A stretch of DNA of 64,000 nt, taken from contig OZ010595.1 of assembly GCA_963932145.1 (NCBI GenBank), positions 81,152,752-81,216,751 on the forward strand. Direction: 5' to 3'. Origin of the DNA: Acanthosepion lycidas. Lineage: Eukaryota > Mollusca > Cephalopoda > Sepiida > Sepiidae. Below, one piece after another: positions 44,601-58,710 of the stretch. The first letter of the stretch is position 1; each line of letters starts with the position of its first letter. The translations under genes and the position numbers were made by a program. The notes under the pieces were generated by a model. The model was given only the letters and a program-made list of their open reading frames with translations. It did not search any database and was not told where the DNA came from.

Positions 44601-47600
44601 TCTTCTTTTTTCGAACATTCCTTGTTCTGTTTCCAGTAACGAACTTACTTGTTCCGATTCTTTTGACGTACATTCTCTATTCCGATTCATTTAACGAACA
44701 TTCCTTGTTCTGATTCTTTTAACCAATATTCCTTGTTTCGCATCTTTTTTCGAATATTCCTTGTTCTGTTTCCAGTAACGAACTTACTTGTTCCGATTCT
44801 TTTGAAGAACATTCTCTGTTCCGATTCATTTAACGAACATTCCTTGTTCTGATTCTTTTAACCAATATTCCTTGTTTCGCTTCTTTTTTCGAACATTCCT
44901 TGTTCTGTTTCCAGTAACGAACTTACTTGTTCCGATTCTTTTGACGAACATTCTCTGTTCCGATTCATTTAACGAACATTCCTTGTTCTGATTCTTTTAA
45001 CCAATATTCCTTGTTTCGCTTCTTTTTTCGAACATTCCATGTTCTGTTTCCAGTAACGAACTTACTTGTTCCGATTCTTTTGACGAACATTCTTTGTTCC
45101 GCTTGATTTAACGAACATTCCTTGTTTTGATTCTTTTAACCAATATTCCTTGTTTCGCTTCTTTTTTCGAACATTCCTTGTTCTGTTTCCAGTAACGAAC
45201 TTACTTGTTCCGATTCTTTTGACGAACATTCTCTGTTCCGATTCATTTAACGAACATTCCTTGTTCTGATTCTTTTAACCAATATTCCTTGTTTCGCTTC
45301 TTTTTTCGAACATTCCTTGTTCTGTTTCCAGTAACGAACTTACTTGTTCCGATTCTTTTGACGAACATTCTCTGTTCCGATTCATTTAACGAACATTCCT
45401 TGTTTTGATTCTTTTAACCAATATTCCTTGTTTCGCTTCTTTTTTCGAACATTCCTTGTTCTGTTTCCAGTAACGAACTTACTTGTTCCGATTCTTTTGA
45501 CGAACATTCTCTGTTCCGATTCATTTAACGAACATTCCTTGTTCTGATTTTTTTAACCAATATTCCTTGTTTCTCTTCTTTTTTCGAACATTCCTTGTTC
45601 TGTTTCCAGTAACGAACTTACTTGTTCCGATTCTTTTGACGAACATTCTCTGTTCCGATTCATTTAACGAACATTCCTTGTTCTGATTCTTTTAACCAAT
45701 ATTCCTTGTTTCGCTTCTTTTTTCGAACATTCCTTGTTCTGTTTCCAGTAACGAACTTTATTGTTCCGATTCTTTTGACGAACATTCTTTGTTCCGCTTC
45801 ATTTAACGAACATTCCTTGTTTTGATTCTTTTAACCAATATTCCTTGTTTCGCTTCTTTTTTCGAACATTCCTTGTTCTGTTTCCAGTAACGAACTTACT
45901 TGTTCCGAATCTTTTGACGAACATTCTTTGTTCCGATTCATTTAACGAACATTCCTTGTTTTGATTCTTTTAACCAATATTCCTTGTTTCGCTTCTTTTT
46001 TCGAACATTCCTTGTTCTGTTTCCAGTAACGAACTTACTTGTTCCGATTCTTTTGACAAACATTCTCTATTCCGATTCATTTAACGAACATTCCTTGTTC
46101 TGATTCTTTTAACCAATATTCCTTGTTTCGCTTCTTTTTTCGAATATTCCTTGTTCTGTTTCCAGTAACGAACTTACTTGTTCCGATTCTTTTGACGAAC
46201 ATTCTTTGTTCCGCTTCATTTAACGAACATTCCTTGTTTTGATTCTTTTAACCAATATTCCTTGTTTCGCTTCTTTTTTCGAACATTCCTTGTTCTGTTT
46301 CCAGTAACGAACTTACTTGTTCCGATTCTTTTGACGAACATTCTTTGTTCCGCTTCATTTAACGAACATTCCTTGTTTTGATTCTTTTAACCAATATTCC
46401 TTGTTTCGCTTCTTTTTTCGAACATTCCTTGTTCTGTTTCCAGTAACGAACTTACTTGTTCCGATTCTTTTGACGAACATTCTTTGTTCCGCTTCATTTA
46501 ACGAACATTACTTGTTCTGATTCTTTTAACCAATATTCCTTGTTTCGCTTCTTTTTTCGAATATTCCTTGTTCTGTTTCCAGTAACGAACTTACTTGTTC
46601 CGATTCTTTTGACGAACATTCTTTGTTCCGCTTCATTTAACGAACATTCTTTGTTTTGATTCTTTTAACCAATATTCCTTGTTTCGCTTCTTTTTTCGAA
46701 CATTCCTTGTTCTGTTTCCAGTAACGAACTTACTTGTTCCGATTCTTTTGACGAACATTCTTTGTTCCGATTCATTTAACGAACATTCCTTGTTTTGATT
46801 CTTTTAACCAATATTCCTTGTTTCGCTTCTTTTTTCGAACATTCCTTGTTCTGTTTCCAGTAACGAACTTACTTGTTCCGATTCTTTTGACGAACATTCT
46901 TTGTTCCGCTTCATTTAACGAACATTCCTTGTTTTGATTCTTTTAACCAATATTCCTTGTTTCGCTTCTTTTTTCGAACATTCCTTGTTTTGTTTCCAGT
47001 AACGAACTTACTTGTTCCGATTCTTTTGACGAACATTCTCTATTCCGATTCATTTAACGAACATTCCTTGTTCTGATTCTTTTAACCAATATTCCTTGTT
47101 TCGCTTCTTTTTTCGAACATTCCTTGTTCTGTTTCCAGTAACGAACTTACTTGTTCCGATTCTTTTGACGAACATTCTCTGTTCCGATTCATTAAACGAA
47201 CATTCCTTGTTCTGATTCTTTTAACCAATATTCCTTGTTTCGCTTCTTTTTTCGAACATTCCTTGTTCTGTTTCCAGTAACGAACTTACTTGTTCCGATT
47301 CTTTTGACGAACATTCTCTGTTCCGATTCATTTAACGAACATTCCTTGTTCTGATTCTTTTAACCAATATTCCTTGTTTCGCTTCTTTTTTCGAACATTC
47401 CTTGTTCTGTTTCCAGTAACGAACTTACTTGTTCCGATTCTTTTGACGAACATTCTCTGTTCCGATTCATTCAACGAACATTCCTTGTTCTGATTCTTTT
47501 AACCAATATTCCTTGTTTCGCTTCTTTTTTCGAACATTCCTTGTTCTGTTTCCAGTAACGAACTTACTTGTTCCGATTCTTTTGACGAACATTCTCTGTT

Positions 47601-49979
47601 CCGATTCATTTAACGAACATTCCTTGTTCTGATTCTTTTAACCAATATTCCTTGTTTAGCTTCTTTTTTCGAACATTCCTTGTTCTGTTTCCAGTAACGA
47701 ACTTACTTGTTCCGATTCTTTTGACGAACATTCTCTATTCCGATTCATTTAACGAACATTCCTTGTTCTGATTCTTTTAACCAATATTCCTTGTTTCGCT
47801 TCTTTTTTCGAATATTCCTTGTTCTGTTTCCAGTAACGAACTTACTTGTTCCGATTCTTTTGACGAACATTCTTTGTTCCGCTTCATTTAACGAACATTC
47901 CTTGTTTTGATTCTTTTAACCAATATTCCTTGTTTCGCTTCTTTTTTCGAACATTCCTTGTTCTGTTTCCAGTAACGAACTTACTTGTTCCGATTCTTTT
48001 GACGAACATTCTTTGTTCCGCTTGATTTAACGAACATTCCTTGTTTTGTTTCTTTTAACCAATATTCCTTGTTTCGCTTCTTTTTTCGAACATTCCTTGT
48101 TCTGTTTCCAGTAACGAACTTACTTGTTCCGATTCTTTTGACGAACATTCTTTGTTCCGCTTCATTTAACGAACATTCCTTGTTTTGATTCTTTTAACCA
48201 ATATTCCTTGTTTCGCTTCTTTTTTCGAACATTCCTTGTTTTGTTTCCAGTAACGAACTTACTTGTTCCGATTCTTTTGACGAACATTCTCTATTCCGAT
48301 TCATTTAACGTACATTCCTTGTTCTGATTCTTTTAACCAATATTCCTTGTTTCGCTTCTTTTTTCGAATATTCCTTGTTCTGTTTCCAGTAACGAACTTA
48401 CTTGTTCCGATTCTTTTGACGAACATTCTCTGTTCCGATTCATTTAACGAACATTCCTTGTTCTGATTCTTTTAACCATAATTCCTTGTTTCGCTTCTTT
48501 TTTCGAACATTCCTTGTTCTGTTTCCAGTAACGAACTTACTTGTTCCGATTCTTTTGACGAACATTCTCTCTTCCGATTCATTTAACGAACATTCCTTGT
48601 TCTGATTCTTTTAACCAATATTCCTTGTTTCGCTTCTTTTTTCGAACATTCCTTGTTCTGTTTCCAGTAACGAACTTACTTGTTCCGATTCTTTTGACGA
48701 ACATTCTTTGTTCCGCTTCATTTAACGAACATTCCTTGTTTTGATTCTTTTAACCAATATTCCTTGTTTCGCTTCTTTTTTCGAACATTCCTTGATCTGT
48801 TTCCAGTAACGAACTTACTTGTTCCGATTCTTTTGACGAACATTCTCTGTTCCGATTCATTTAACGAACATTCCTTGTTCTGATTCTTTTAACCAATATT
48901 CCTTGTTTCGCTTGTTTTTTCGAACATTCCTTGTTCTGTTTCCAGTAACGAACTTACTTGTTCCGATTCTTTTGACGAACATTCTCTGTTCCGATTCATT
49001 TAACGAACATTCCTTGTTCAGATTCTTTTAAGCAATATTCCTTGTTTCTCTTCTTTTTTCGAACATTCCTTGTTCTGTTTCCAGTAACGAACTTACTTGT
49101 TCCGATTCTTTTGACGTACATTCTCTATTCCGATTCATTTAACGAACATTCCTTGTTCTGATTCTTTTAACCAATATTCCTTGTTTCGCTTCTTTTTTCG
49201 AATATTCCTTGTTCTGTTTCCAGTAACGAACTTACTTGTACCGATTCTTTTGAAGAACATTCTCTGTTCCGATTCATTTAACGAACATTCCTTGTTCTGA
49301 TTCTTTTAACCAATATTCCTTGTTTCGCTTCTTTTTTCGAACATTCCTTGTTCTGTTTCCAGTAACGAACTTACTTGTTCCGATTCTTTTGACGAACATT
49401 CTCTTTTCCGATTCATTTAACGAACATTCCTTGTTCTGATTCTTTTAACCAATATTCCTTGTTTCGCTTCTTTTTTCGAACATTCCTTGTTCTGTTTCCA
49501 GTAACGAACTTACTTGTTCCGATTCTTTTGACGAACATTCTCTGTTCCGATTCATTTAACGAACATTCCTTGTTTTGATTCTTTTAACCAATATTCCTTG
49601 TTTCGCTTCTTTTTTCGAACATTCCTTGTTCTGTTTCCAGTAACGAACTTACTTGTTCCGATTCTTTTGACGAACATTCTCTGTTCCGATTCATTTAACG
49701 AACATTCATTGTTCTGATTCTTTTAACCAATATTCCTTGTTTCGCTTCTTTTTTCGAACATTCCTTGTTCTGTTTCCAGTAACGAACTTACTTGTTCCGA
49801 TTCTTTTGACGAACATTCTCTGTTCCGATTCATTTAACGAACATTCCTTGTTTTGATTCTTTTAACCAATATTCCTTGTTTCGCTTCTTTTTTCGAACAT
49901 TCCTTGTTCTGTTTCCAGTAACGAACTTACTTGTTCCGATTCTTTTGACGAACATTCTCTGTTCCGATTCATTTAACGA

Positions 49980-52900
49980 ACATTCCTTGTTCTGAATTTT
50001 TTAACCAATATTCCTTGTTTCGCTTGTTTTTTCGAACATTCGTTGTTCTGTTTCCAGTAACGAACTTACTTGTTCCGATTCTTTTGACGAACATTCTCTG
50101 TTCCGATTCATTTAACGAACATTCCTTGTTCTGATTCTTTTAACCAATATTCCTTGTTTCGCTTCTTTTTTCGAACATTCCTTGTTCTGTTTCCAGTAAC
50201 GAACTTACTTGTTCCGATTCTTTTGACGAACATTCTCTGTTCCGATTCATTTAACGAACATTCCTTGTTGTGATTCTTTTAACCAATATTCCTTGTTTCG
50301 CTTCTTTTTTCGAACATTCCTTGTTCTGTTTCCAGTAACGAACTTAATTGTTCCGATTCTTTTGACGAACATTCTTTGTTCCGCTTCATTTAACGAACAT
50401 TCCTTGTTTTGATTCTTTTAACCAATATTCCTTGTTTCGCTTCTTTTTTCGAACATTCCTTGTTCTGTTTCCAGTAACGAACTTACTTGTTCCGATTCTT
50501 CTGACGAACATTCTTTGTTCCGATTCATTTAACGAACATTCCTTGTTTTGATTCTTTTAACCAATATTCCTTGTTTCGCTTCTTTTTTCGAACATTCCTT
50601 GTTCTGTTTCCAGTAACGAACTTACTTGTTCCGATTCTTTTGACGAACATTCTCTATTCCGATTCATTTAACGAACATTCCTTGTTCTGATTCTTTTAAC
50701 CAATATTCCTTGTTTCGCTTCTTTTTTCGAATATTCCTTGTTCTGTTTCCAGTAACGAACTTACTTGTTCCGATTCTTTTGACGAACATTCTTTGTTCCG
50801 CTTCATTTAACGAACATTCCTTGTTTTGATTCTTTTAACCAATATTCCTTGTTTCGCTTCTTTTTTCGAACATTCCTTGTTCTGTTTCCAGTAACGAACT
50901 TACTTGTTCCGATTCTTTTGACGAACATTCTTTGTTCCGCTTCATTTAACGAACATTCCTTGTTTTGATTCTTTTAACCAATATTCCTTGTTTCGCTTCT
51001 TTTTTCGAACATTCCTTGTTCTGTTTCCAGTAACGAACTTACTTGTTCCGATTCTTTTGACGAACATTCTTTGTTCCGCTTCATTTAACGAACATTCCTT
51101 GTTCTGATTCTTTTAACCAATATACCTTGTTTCGCTTCTTTTTTCGAATATTCCTTGTTCTGTTTCCAGTAACGAACTTACTTGTTCCGATTCTTTTGAC
51201 GAACATTCTTTGTTCCGCTTCATTTAACGAACATTCTTTGTTTTGATTCTTTTAACCAATATTCCTTGTTTCGCTTCTTTTTTCGAACATTCCTTGTTCT
51301 GTTTCCAGTAACGAACTTACTTGTTCCGATTCTTTTGACGAACATTCTTTGTTCCGATTCATTTAACGAACATTCCTTGTTTTGATTCTTTTAACCAATA
51401 TTCCTTGTTTCGCTTCTTTTTTCGAACATTCGTTGTTCTGTTTCCAGTAACGAACTTACTTGTTCCGATTCTTTTGACGAACATTCTTTGTTCCGCTTCA
51501 TTTAACGAACATTCCTTGTTTTGATTCTTTTAACCAATATTCCTTGTTTCGCTTCTTTTTTCGAACATTCCTTGTTTTGTTTCCAGTAACGAACTTACTT
51601 GTTCCGATTCTTTTGACGAACATTCTCTATTCCGATTCATTTAACGAACATTCCTTGTTCTGATTCTTTTAACCAATATTCCTTGTTTCGCTTCTTTTTT
51701 CGAACATTCCTTGTTCTGTTTCCAGTAACGAACTTACTTGTTCCGATTCTTTTGACGAACATTCTCTGTTCCGATTCATTTAACGAACATTCCTTGTTCT
51801 GATTCTTTTAAACAATATTCCTTGTTTCGCTTCTTTTTTCGAACATTCCTTGTTCTGTTTCCAGTAACGAACTTACTTGTTCCGATTCTTTTGACGAACA
51901 TTCTCTGTTCCGATTCATTTAACGAACATTCCTTGTTCTGATTCTTTTAACCAATATTCCTTGTTTCGCTTCTTTTTTCGAACATTCCTTGTTCTGTTTC
52001 CAGTAACGAACTTACTTGTTCCGATTCTTTTGACGAACATTCTCTGTTCCGATTCATTTAACGAACATTCCTTGTTCTGATTCTTTTAACCAATATTCCT
52101 TGTTTCGCTTCTTTTTTCGAACATTCCTTGTTCTGTTTCCAGTAACGAACTTACTTGTTCCGATTCTTTTGACGAACATTCTCTATTCCGCTTCATTTAA
52201 CGAACATTCCTTGTTCTGATTCTTTTAACCAATATTCCTTGTTTCGCTTCTTTTTTCGAATATTCCTTGTTCTGTTTCCAGTAACGAACTTACATGTTCC
52301 GATTCTTTTGACGAACATTCTTTGTTCCGCTTCATTTAACGAACATTCCTTGTTTTGATTCTTTTAACCAATATTCCTTGTTTCGCTTCTTTTTTCGAAC
52401 ATTCCTTGTTCTGTTTCCAGTAACGAACTTACTTGTTCCGATTCTTTTGACGAACATTCTTTGTTCCGCTTGATTTAACGAACATTCCTTGTTTTGATTC
52501 TTTTAACCAATATTCCTTGTTTCGCTTCTTTTTTCGAACATTCCTTGTTCTGTTTCCAGTAACGAACTTACTTGTTCCGATTCTTTTGACGAACATTCTT
52601 TGTTCCGCTTCATTTAACGAACATTCCTTGTTTTGATTCTTTTAACCAATATTCCTTGTTTCGCATCTTTTTTCGAACATTCCTTGTTTTGTTTCCAGTA
52701 ACGAACTTACTTGTTCCGATTCTTTTGACGAACATTCTCTATTCCGATTCATTTAACGTACATTCCTTGTTCTGATTCTTTTAACCAATATTCCTTGTTT
52801 CGCTTCTTTTTTCGAATATTCCTTGTTCTGTTTCCAGTAACGAACTTACTTGTTCCGATTCTTTTGACGAACATTCTCTGTTCCGATTCATTTAACGAAC

Positions 52901-55900
52901 ATTCCTTGTTCTGATTCTTTTAACCAATATTCCTTGTTTCGCTTCTTTTTTCGAACATTCCTTGTTCTGTTTCCAGTAACGAACTTACTTGTTCCGATTC
53001 TTTTGACGAACATTCTCTCTTCCGATTCATTTAACGAACATTCCTTGTTCTGATTCTTTTAACCAATATTCCTTGTTTCGCTTCTTTTTTCGAACATTCC
53101 TTGTTCTGTTTCCAGTAACGAACTTACTTGTTCCGATTCTTTTGACGAACATTCTTTGTTCCGCTTCATTTAACGAACATTCCTTGTTTTGATTCTTTTA
53201 ACCAATATTCCTTGTTTCGCTTCTTTTTTCGAACATTCCTTGATCTGTTTCCAGTAACGAACTTACTTGTTCCGATTCTTTTGACGAACATTCTCTGTTC
53301 CGATTCATTTAACGAACATTCCTTGTTCTGATTCTTTTAACCAATATTCCTTGTTTCGCTTCTTTTTTCGAACATTCCTTGTTCTGTTTCCAGTAACGAA
53401 CTTACTTGTTCCGATTCTTTTGACGAACATTCTCTGTTCCGATTCATTTAACGAACATTCCTTGTTCTGAATTTTTTAACCAATATTCCTTGTTTCGCTT
53501 GTTTTTTCGAACATTCGTTGTTCTGTTTCCAGTAACGAACTTACTTGTTCCGATTCTTTTGACGAACATTCTCTGTTCCGATTCATTTAACGAACATTCC
53601 TTGTTCTGATTCTTTTAACCAATATTCCTTGTTTCGCTTCTTTTTTCGAACATTCCTTGTTCTGTTTCCAGTAACGAACTTACTTGTTCCGATTCTTTTG
53701 ACGAACATTCTCTGTTCCGATTCATTTAACGAACATTCCTTGTTGTGATTCTTTTAACCAATATTCCTTGTTTCGCTTCTTTTTTCGAACATTCCTTGTT
53801 CTGTTTCCAGTAACGAACTTAATTGTTCCGATTCTTTTGACGAACATTCTTTGTTCCGCTTCATTTAACGAACATTCCTTGTTTTGATTCTTTTAACCAA
53901 TATTCCTTGTTTCGCTTCTTTTTTCGAACATTCCTTGTTCTGTTTCCAGTAACGAACTTACTTGTTCCGATTCTTCTGACGAACATTCTTTGTTCCGATT
54001 CATTTAACGAACATTCCTTGTTTTGATTCTTTTAACCAATATTCCTTGTTTCGCTTCTTTTTTCGAACATTCCTTGTTCTGTTTCCAGTAACGAACTTAC
54101 TTGTTCCGATTCTTTTGACGAACATTCTCTATTCCGATTCATTTAACGAACATTCCTTGTTCTGATTCTTTTAACCAATATTCCTTGTTTCGCTTCTTTT
54201 TTCGAATATTCCTTGTTCTGTTTCCAGTAACGAACTTACTTGTTCCGATTCTTTTGACGAACATTCTTTGTTCCGCTTCATTTAACGAACATTCCTTGTT
54301 TTGATTCTTTTAACCAATATTCCTTGTTTCGCTTCTTTTTTCGAACATTCCTTGTTCTGTTTCCAGTAACGAACTTACTTGTTCCGATTCTTTTGACGAA
54401 CATTCTTTGTTCCGCTTCATTTAACGAACATTCCTTGTTTTGATTCTTTTAACCAATATTCCTTGTTTCGCTTCTTTTTTCGAACATTCCTTGTTCTGTT
54501 TCCAGTAACGAACTTACTTGTTCCGATTCTTTTGACGAACATTCTTTGTTCCGCTTCATTTAACGAACATTCCTTGTTCTGATTCTTTTAACCAATATAC
54601 CTTGTTTCGCTTCTTTTTTCGAATATTCCTTGTTCTGTTTCCAGTAACGAACTTACTTGTTCCGATTCTTTTGACGAACATTCTTTGTTCCGCTTCATTT
54701 AACGAACATTCTTTGTTTTGATTCTTTTAACCAATATTCCTTGTTTCGCTTCTTTTTTCGAACATTCCTTGTTCTGTTTCCAGTAACGAACTTACTTGTT
54801 CCGATTCTTTTGACGAACATTCTTTGTTCCGATTCATTTAACGAACATTCCTTGTTTTGATTCTTTTAACCAATATTCCTTGTTTCGCTTCTTTTTTCGA
54901 ACATTCGTTGTTCTGTTTCCAGTAACGAACTTACTTGTTCCGATTCTTTTGACGAACATTCTTTGTTCCGCTTCATTTAACGAACATTCCTTGTTTTGAT
55001 TCTTTTAACCAATATTCCTTGTTTCGCTTCTTTTTTCGAACATTCCTTGTTTTGTTTCCAGTAACGAACTTACTTGTTCCGATTCTTTTGACGAACATTC
55101 TCTATTCCGATTCATTTAACGAACATTCCTTGTTCTGATTCTTTTAACCAATATTCCTTGTTTCGCTTCTTTTTTCGAACATTCCTTGTTCTGTTTCCAG
55201 TAACGAACTTACTTGTTCCGATTCTTTTGACGAACATTCTCTGTTCCGATTCATTTAACGAACATTCCTTGTTCTGATTCTTTTAAACAATATTCCTTGT
55301 TTCGCTTCTTTTTTCGAACATTCCTTGTTCTGTTTCCAGTAACGAACTTACTTGTTCCGATTCTTTTGACGAACATTCTCTGTTCCGATTCATTTAACGA
55401 ACATTCCTTGTTCTGATTCTTTTAACCAATATTCCTTGTTTCGCTTCTTTTTTCGAACATTCCTTGTTCTGTTTCCAGTAACGAACTTACTTGTTCCGAT
55501 TCTTTTGACGAACATTCTCTGTTCCGATTCATTTAACGAACATTCCTTGTTCTGATTCTTTTAACCAATATTCCTTGTTTCGCTTCTTTTTTCGAACATT
55601 CCTTGTTCTGTTTCCAGTAACGAACTTACTTGTTCCGATTCTTTTGACGAACATTCTCTATTCCGCTTCATTTAACGAACATTCCTTGTTCTGATTCTTT
55701 TAACCAATATTCCTTGTTTCGCTTCTTTTTTCGAATATTCCTTGTTCTGTTTCCAGTAACGAACTTACATGTTCCGATTCTTTTGACGAACATTCTTTGT
55801 TCCGCTTCATTTAACGAACATTCCTTGTTTTGATTCTTTTAACCAATATTCCTTGTTTCGCTTCTTTTTTCGAACATTCCTTGTTCTGTTTCCAGTAACG

Positions 55901-56940
55901 AACTTACTTGTTCCGATTCTTTTAACGAACATTCTTTGTTCCGCTTGATTTAACGAACATTACTTGTTTTGATTCTTTTAACCAATATTCCTTGTTTCGC
56001 TTCTTTTTTCGAACATTCCTTGTTCTGTTTCCAGTAACGAACTTACTTGTTCCGATTCTTTTGACGAACATTCTTTGTTCCGCTTCATTTAACGAACATT
56101 CCTTGTTTTGATTCTTTTAACCAATATTCCTTGTTTCGCATCTTTTTTCGAACATTCCTTGTTTTGTTTCCAGTAACGAACTTACTTGTTCCGATTCTTT
56201 TGACGAACATTCTCTATTCCGATTCATTTAACGTACATTCCTTGTTCTGATTCTTTTAACCAATATTCCTTGTTTCGCTTCTTTTTTCGAATATTCCTTG
56301 TTCTGTTTCCAGTAACGAACTTACTTGTTCCGATTCTTTTGACGAACATTCTCTGTTCCGATTCATTTAACGAACATTCCTTGTTCTGATTCTTTTAACC
56401 AATATTCCTTGTTTCGCTTCTTTTTTCGAACATTCCTTGTTCTGTTTCCAGTAACGAACTTACTTGTTCCGATTCTTTTGACGAACATTCTCTCTTCCGA
56501 TTCATTTAACGAACATTCCTTGTTCTGATTCTTTTAACCAATATTCCTTGTTTCGCTTCTTTTTTCGAACATTCCTTGTTCTGTTTCCAGTAACGAACTT
56601 ACTTGTTCCGATTCTTTTGACGAACATTCTTTGTTCCGCTTCATTTAACGAACATTCCTTGTTTTGATTCTTTTAACCAATATTCCTTGTTTCGCTTCTT
56701 TTTTCGAACATTCCTTGATCTGTTTCCAGTAACGAACTTACTTGTTCCGATTCTTTTGACGAACATTCTCTGTTCCGATTCATTTAACGAACATTCCTTG
56801 TTCTGATTCTTTTAACCAATATTCCTTGTTTCGCTTCTTTTTTCGAACATTCCTTGTTCTGTTTCCAGTAACGAACTTACTTGTTCCGATTCTTTTGACG
56901 GACATTCTCTGTTCCGATTCATTTAACGAACATTCCTTGT
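49980..56940 (+). repeat. Tandem duplication of a 25-unit block (3,475 bp) in the satellite
   Basis: Rare variants repeat 3,475 bp apart (25 x 139): tctgaatttttt (49,991/53,466), ttcttctgacg (50,501/53,976 for ctgacg), caatatacc (51,121/54,596) and ctctattccgcttc (52,179/55,654). I saw only few differences between the copies, which suggests recent duplication or, alternatively, an assembly effect. Confidence 0.85.
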
Positions 56941-58710
56941 TTTGATTCTTTTAACCAATATTCCTTGTTTCGCTTCTTTTTTCGAACATTCCTTGTTCTG
57001 TTTCCAGTAACGAACTTACTTGTTCCGATTCTTTTGACGAACATTCTCTGTTCCGATTCATTTAACGAACATTCCTTGTTCAGATTCTTTTAAGCAATAT
57101 TCCTTGTTTCTCTTCTTTTTTCGAACATTCCTTGTTCTGTTTCCAGTAACGAACTTACTTGTTCCGATTCTTTTGACGAACATTCTCTATTCCGCTTCAT
57201 TTAACGAACATTCCTTGTTCTGATTCTTTTAACCAATATTCCTTGTTTCGCTTCTTTTTTCGAATATTCCTTGTTCTGTTTCCAGTAACGAACTTACATG
57301 TTCCGATTCTTTTGACGAACATTCTTTGTTCCGCTTCATTTAACGAACATTCCTTGTTTTGATTCTTTTAACCAATATTCCTTGTTTCGCTTCTTTTTTC
57401 GAACATTCCTTGTTCTGTTTCCAGTAACGAACTTACTTGTTCCGATTCTTTTGACGAACATTCTTTGTTCCGCTTGATTTAACGAACATTACTTGTTTTG
57501 ATTCTTTTAACCAATATTCCTTGTTTCGCTTCTTTTTTCGAACATTCCTTGTTCTGTTTCCAGTAACGAACTTACTTGTTCCGATTCTTTTGACGAACAT
57601 TCTTTGTTCCGCTTCATTTAACGAACATTCCTTGTTTTGATTCTTTTAACCAATATTCCTTGTTTCGCATCTTTTTTCGAACATTCCTTGTTTTGTTTCC
57701 AGTAACGAACTTACTTGTTCCGATTCTTTTGACGAACATTCTCTATTCCGATTCATTTAACGTACATTCCTTGTTCTGATTCTTTTAACCAATATTCCTT
57801 GTTTCGCTTCTTTTTTCGAATATTCCTTGTTCTGTTTCCAGTAACGAACTTACTTGTTCCGATTCTTTTGACGAACATTCTCTGTTCCGATTCATTTAAC
57901 GAACATTCCTTGTTCTGATTCTTTTAACCAATATTCCTTGTTTCGCTTCTTTTTTCGAACATTCCTTGTTCTGTTTCCAGTAACGAACTTACTTGTTCCG
58001 ATTCTTTTGACGAACATTCTCTCTTCCGATTCATTTAACGAACATTCCTTGTTCTGATTCTTTTAACCAATATTCCTTGTTTCGCTTCTTTTTTCGAACA
58101 TTCCTTGTTCTGTTTCCAGTAACGAACTTACTTGTTCCGATTCTTTTGACGAACATTCTTTGTTCCGCTTCATTTAACGAACATTCCTTGTTTTGATTCT
58201 TTTAACCAATATTCCTTGTTTCGCTTCTTTTTTCGAACATTCCTTGATCTGTTTCCAGTAACGAACTTACTTGTTCCGATTCTTTTGACGAACATTCTCT
58301 GTTCCGATTCATTTAACGAACATTCCTTGTTCTGATTCTTTTAACCAATATTCCTTGTTTCGCTTCTTTTTTCGAACATTCCTTGTTCTGTTTCCAGTAA
58401 CGAACTTACTTGTTCCGATTCTTTTGACGAACATTCTCTGTTCCGATTCATTTAACGAACATTCCTTGTTTTGATTCTTTTAACCAATATTCCTTGTTTC
58501 GCTTCTTTTTTCGAACATTCCTTGTTCTGTTTCCAGTAACGAACTTACTTGTTCCGATTCTTTTGACGAACATTCTCTGTTCCGATTCATTTAACGAACA
58601 TTCCTTGTTCTGATTTTTTTAACCAATATTCCTTGTTTCTCTTCTTTTTTCGAACATTCCTTGTTCTGTTTCCAGTAACGAAATTACTTGTACCGATTCT
58701 TTTGACGAAC
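55650..58710 (+). repeat. Tandem duplication of an 11-unit block (1,529 bp) in the satellite
   Basis: ctctattccgcttc (about 55,655/57,184), cattacttgttttg (55,961/57,490) and ctctcttccg (about 56,490/58,019) recur 1,529 bp apart, 11 x 139. Confidence 0.8.
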
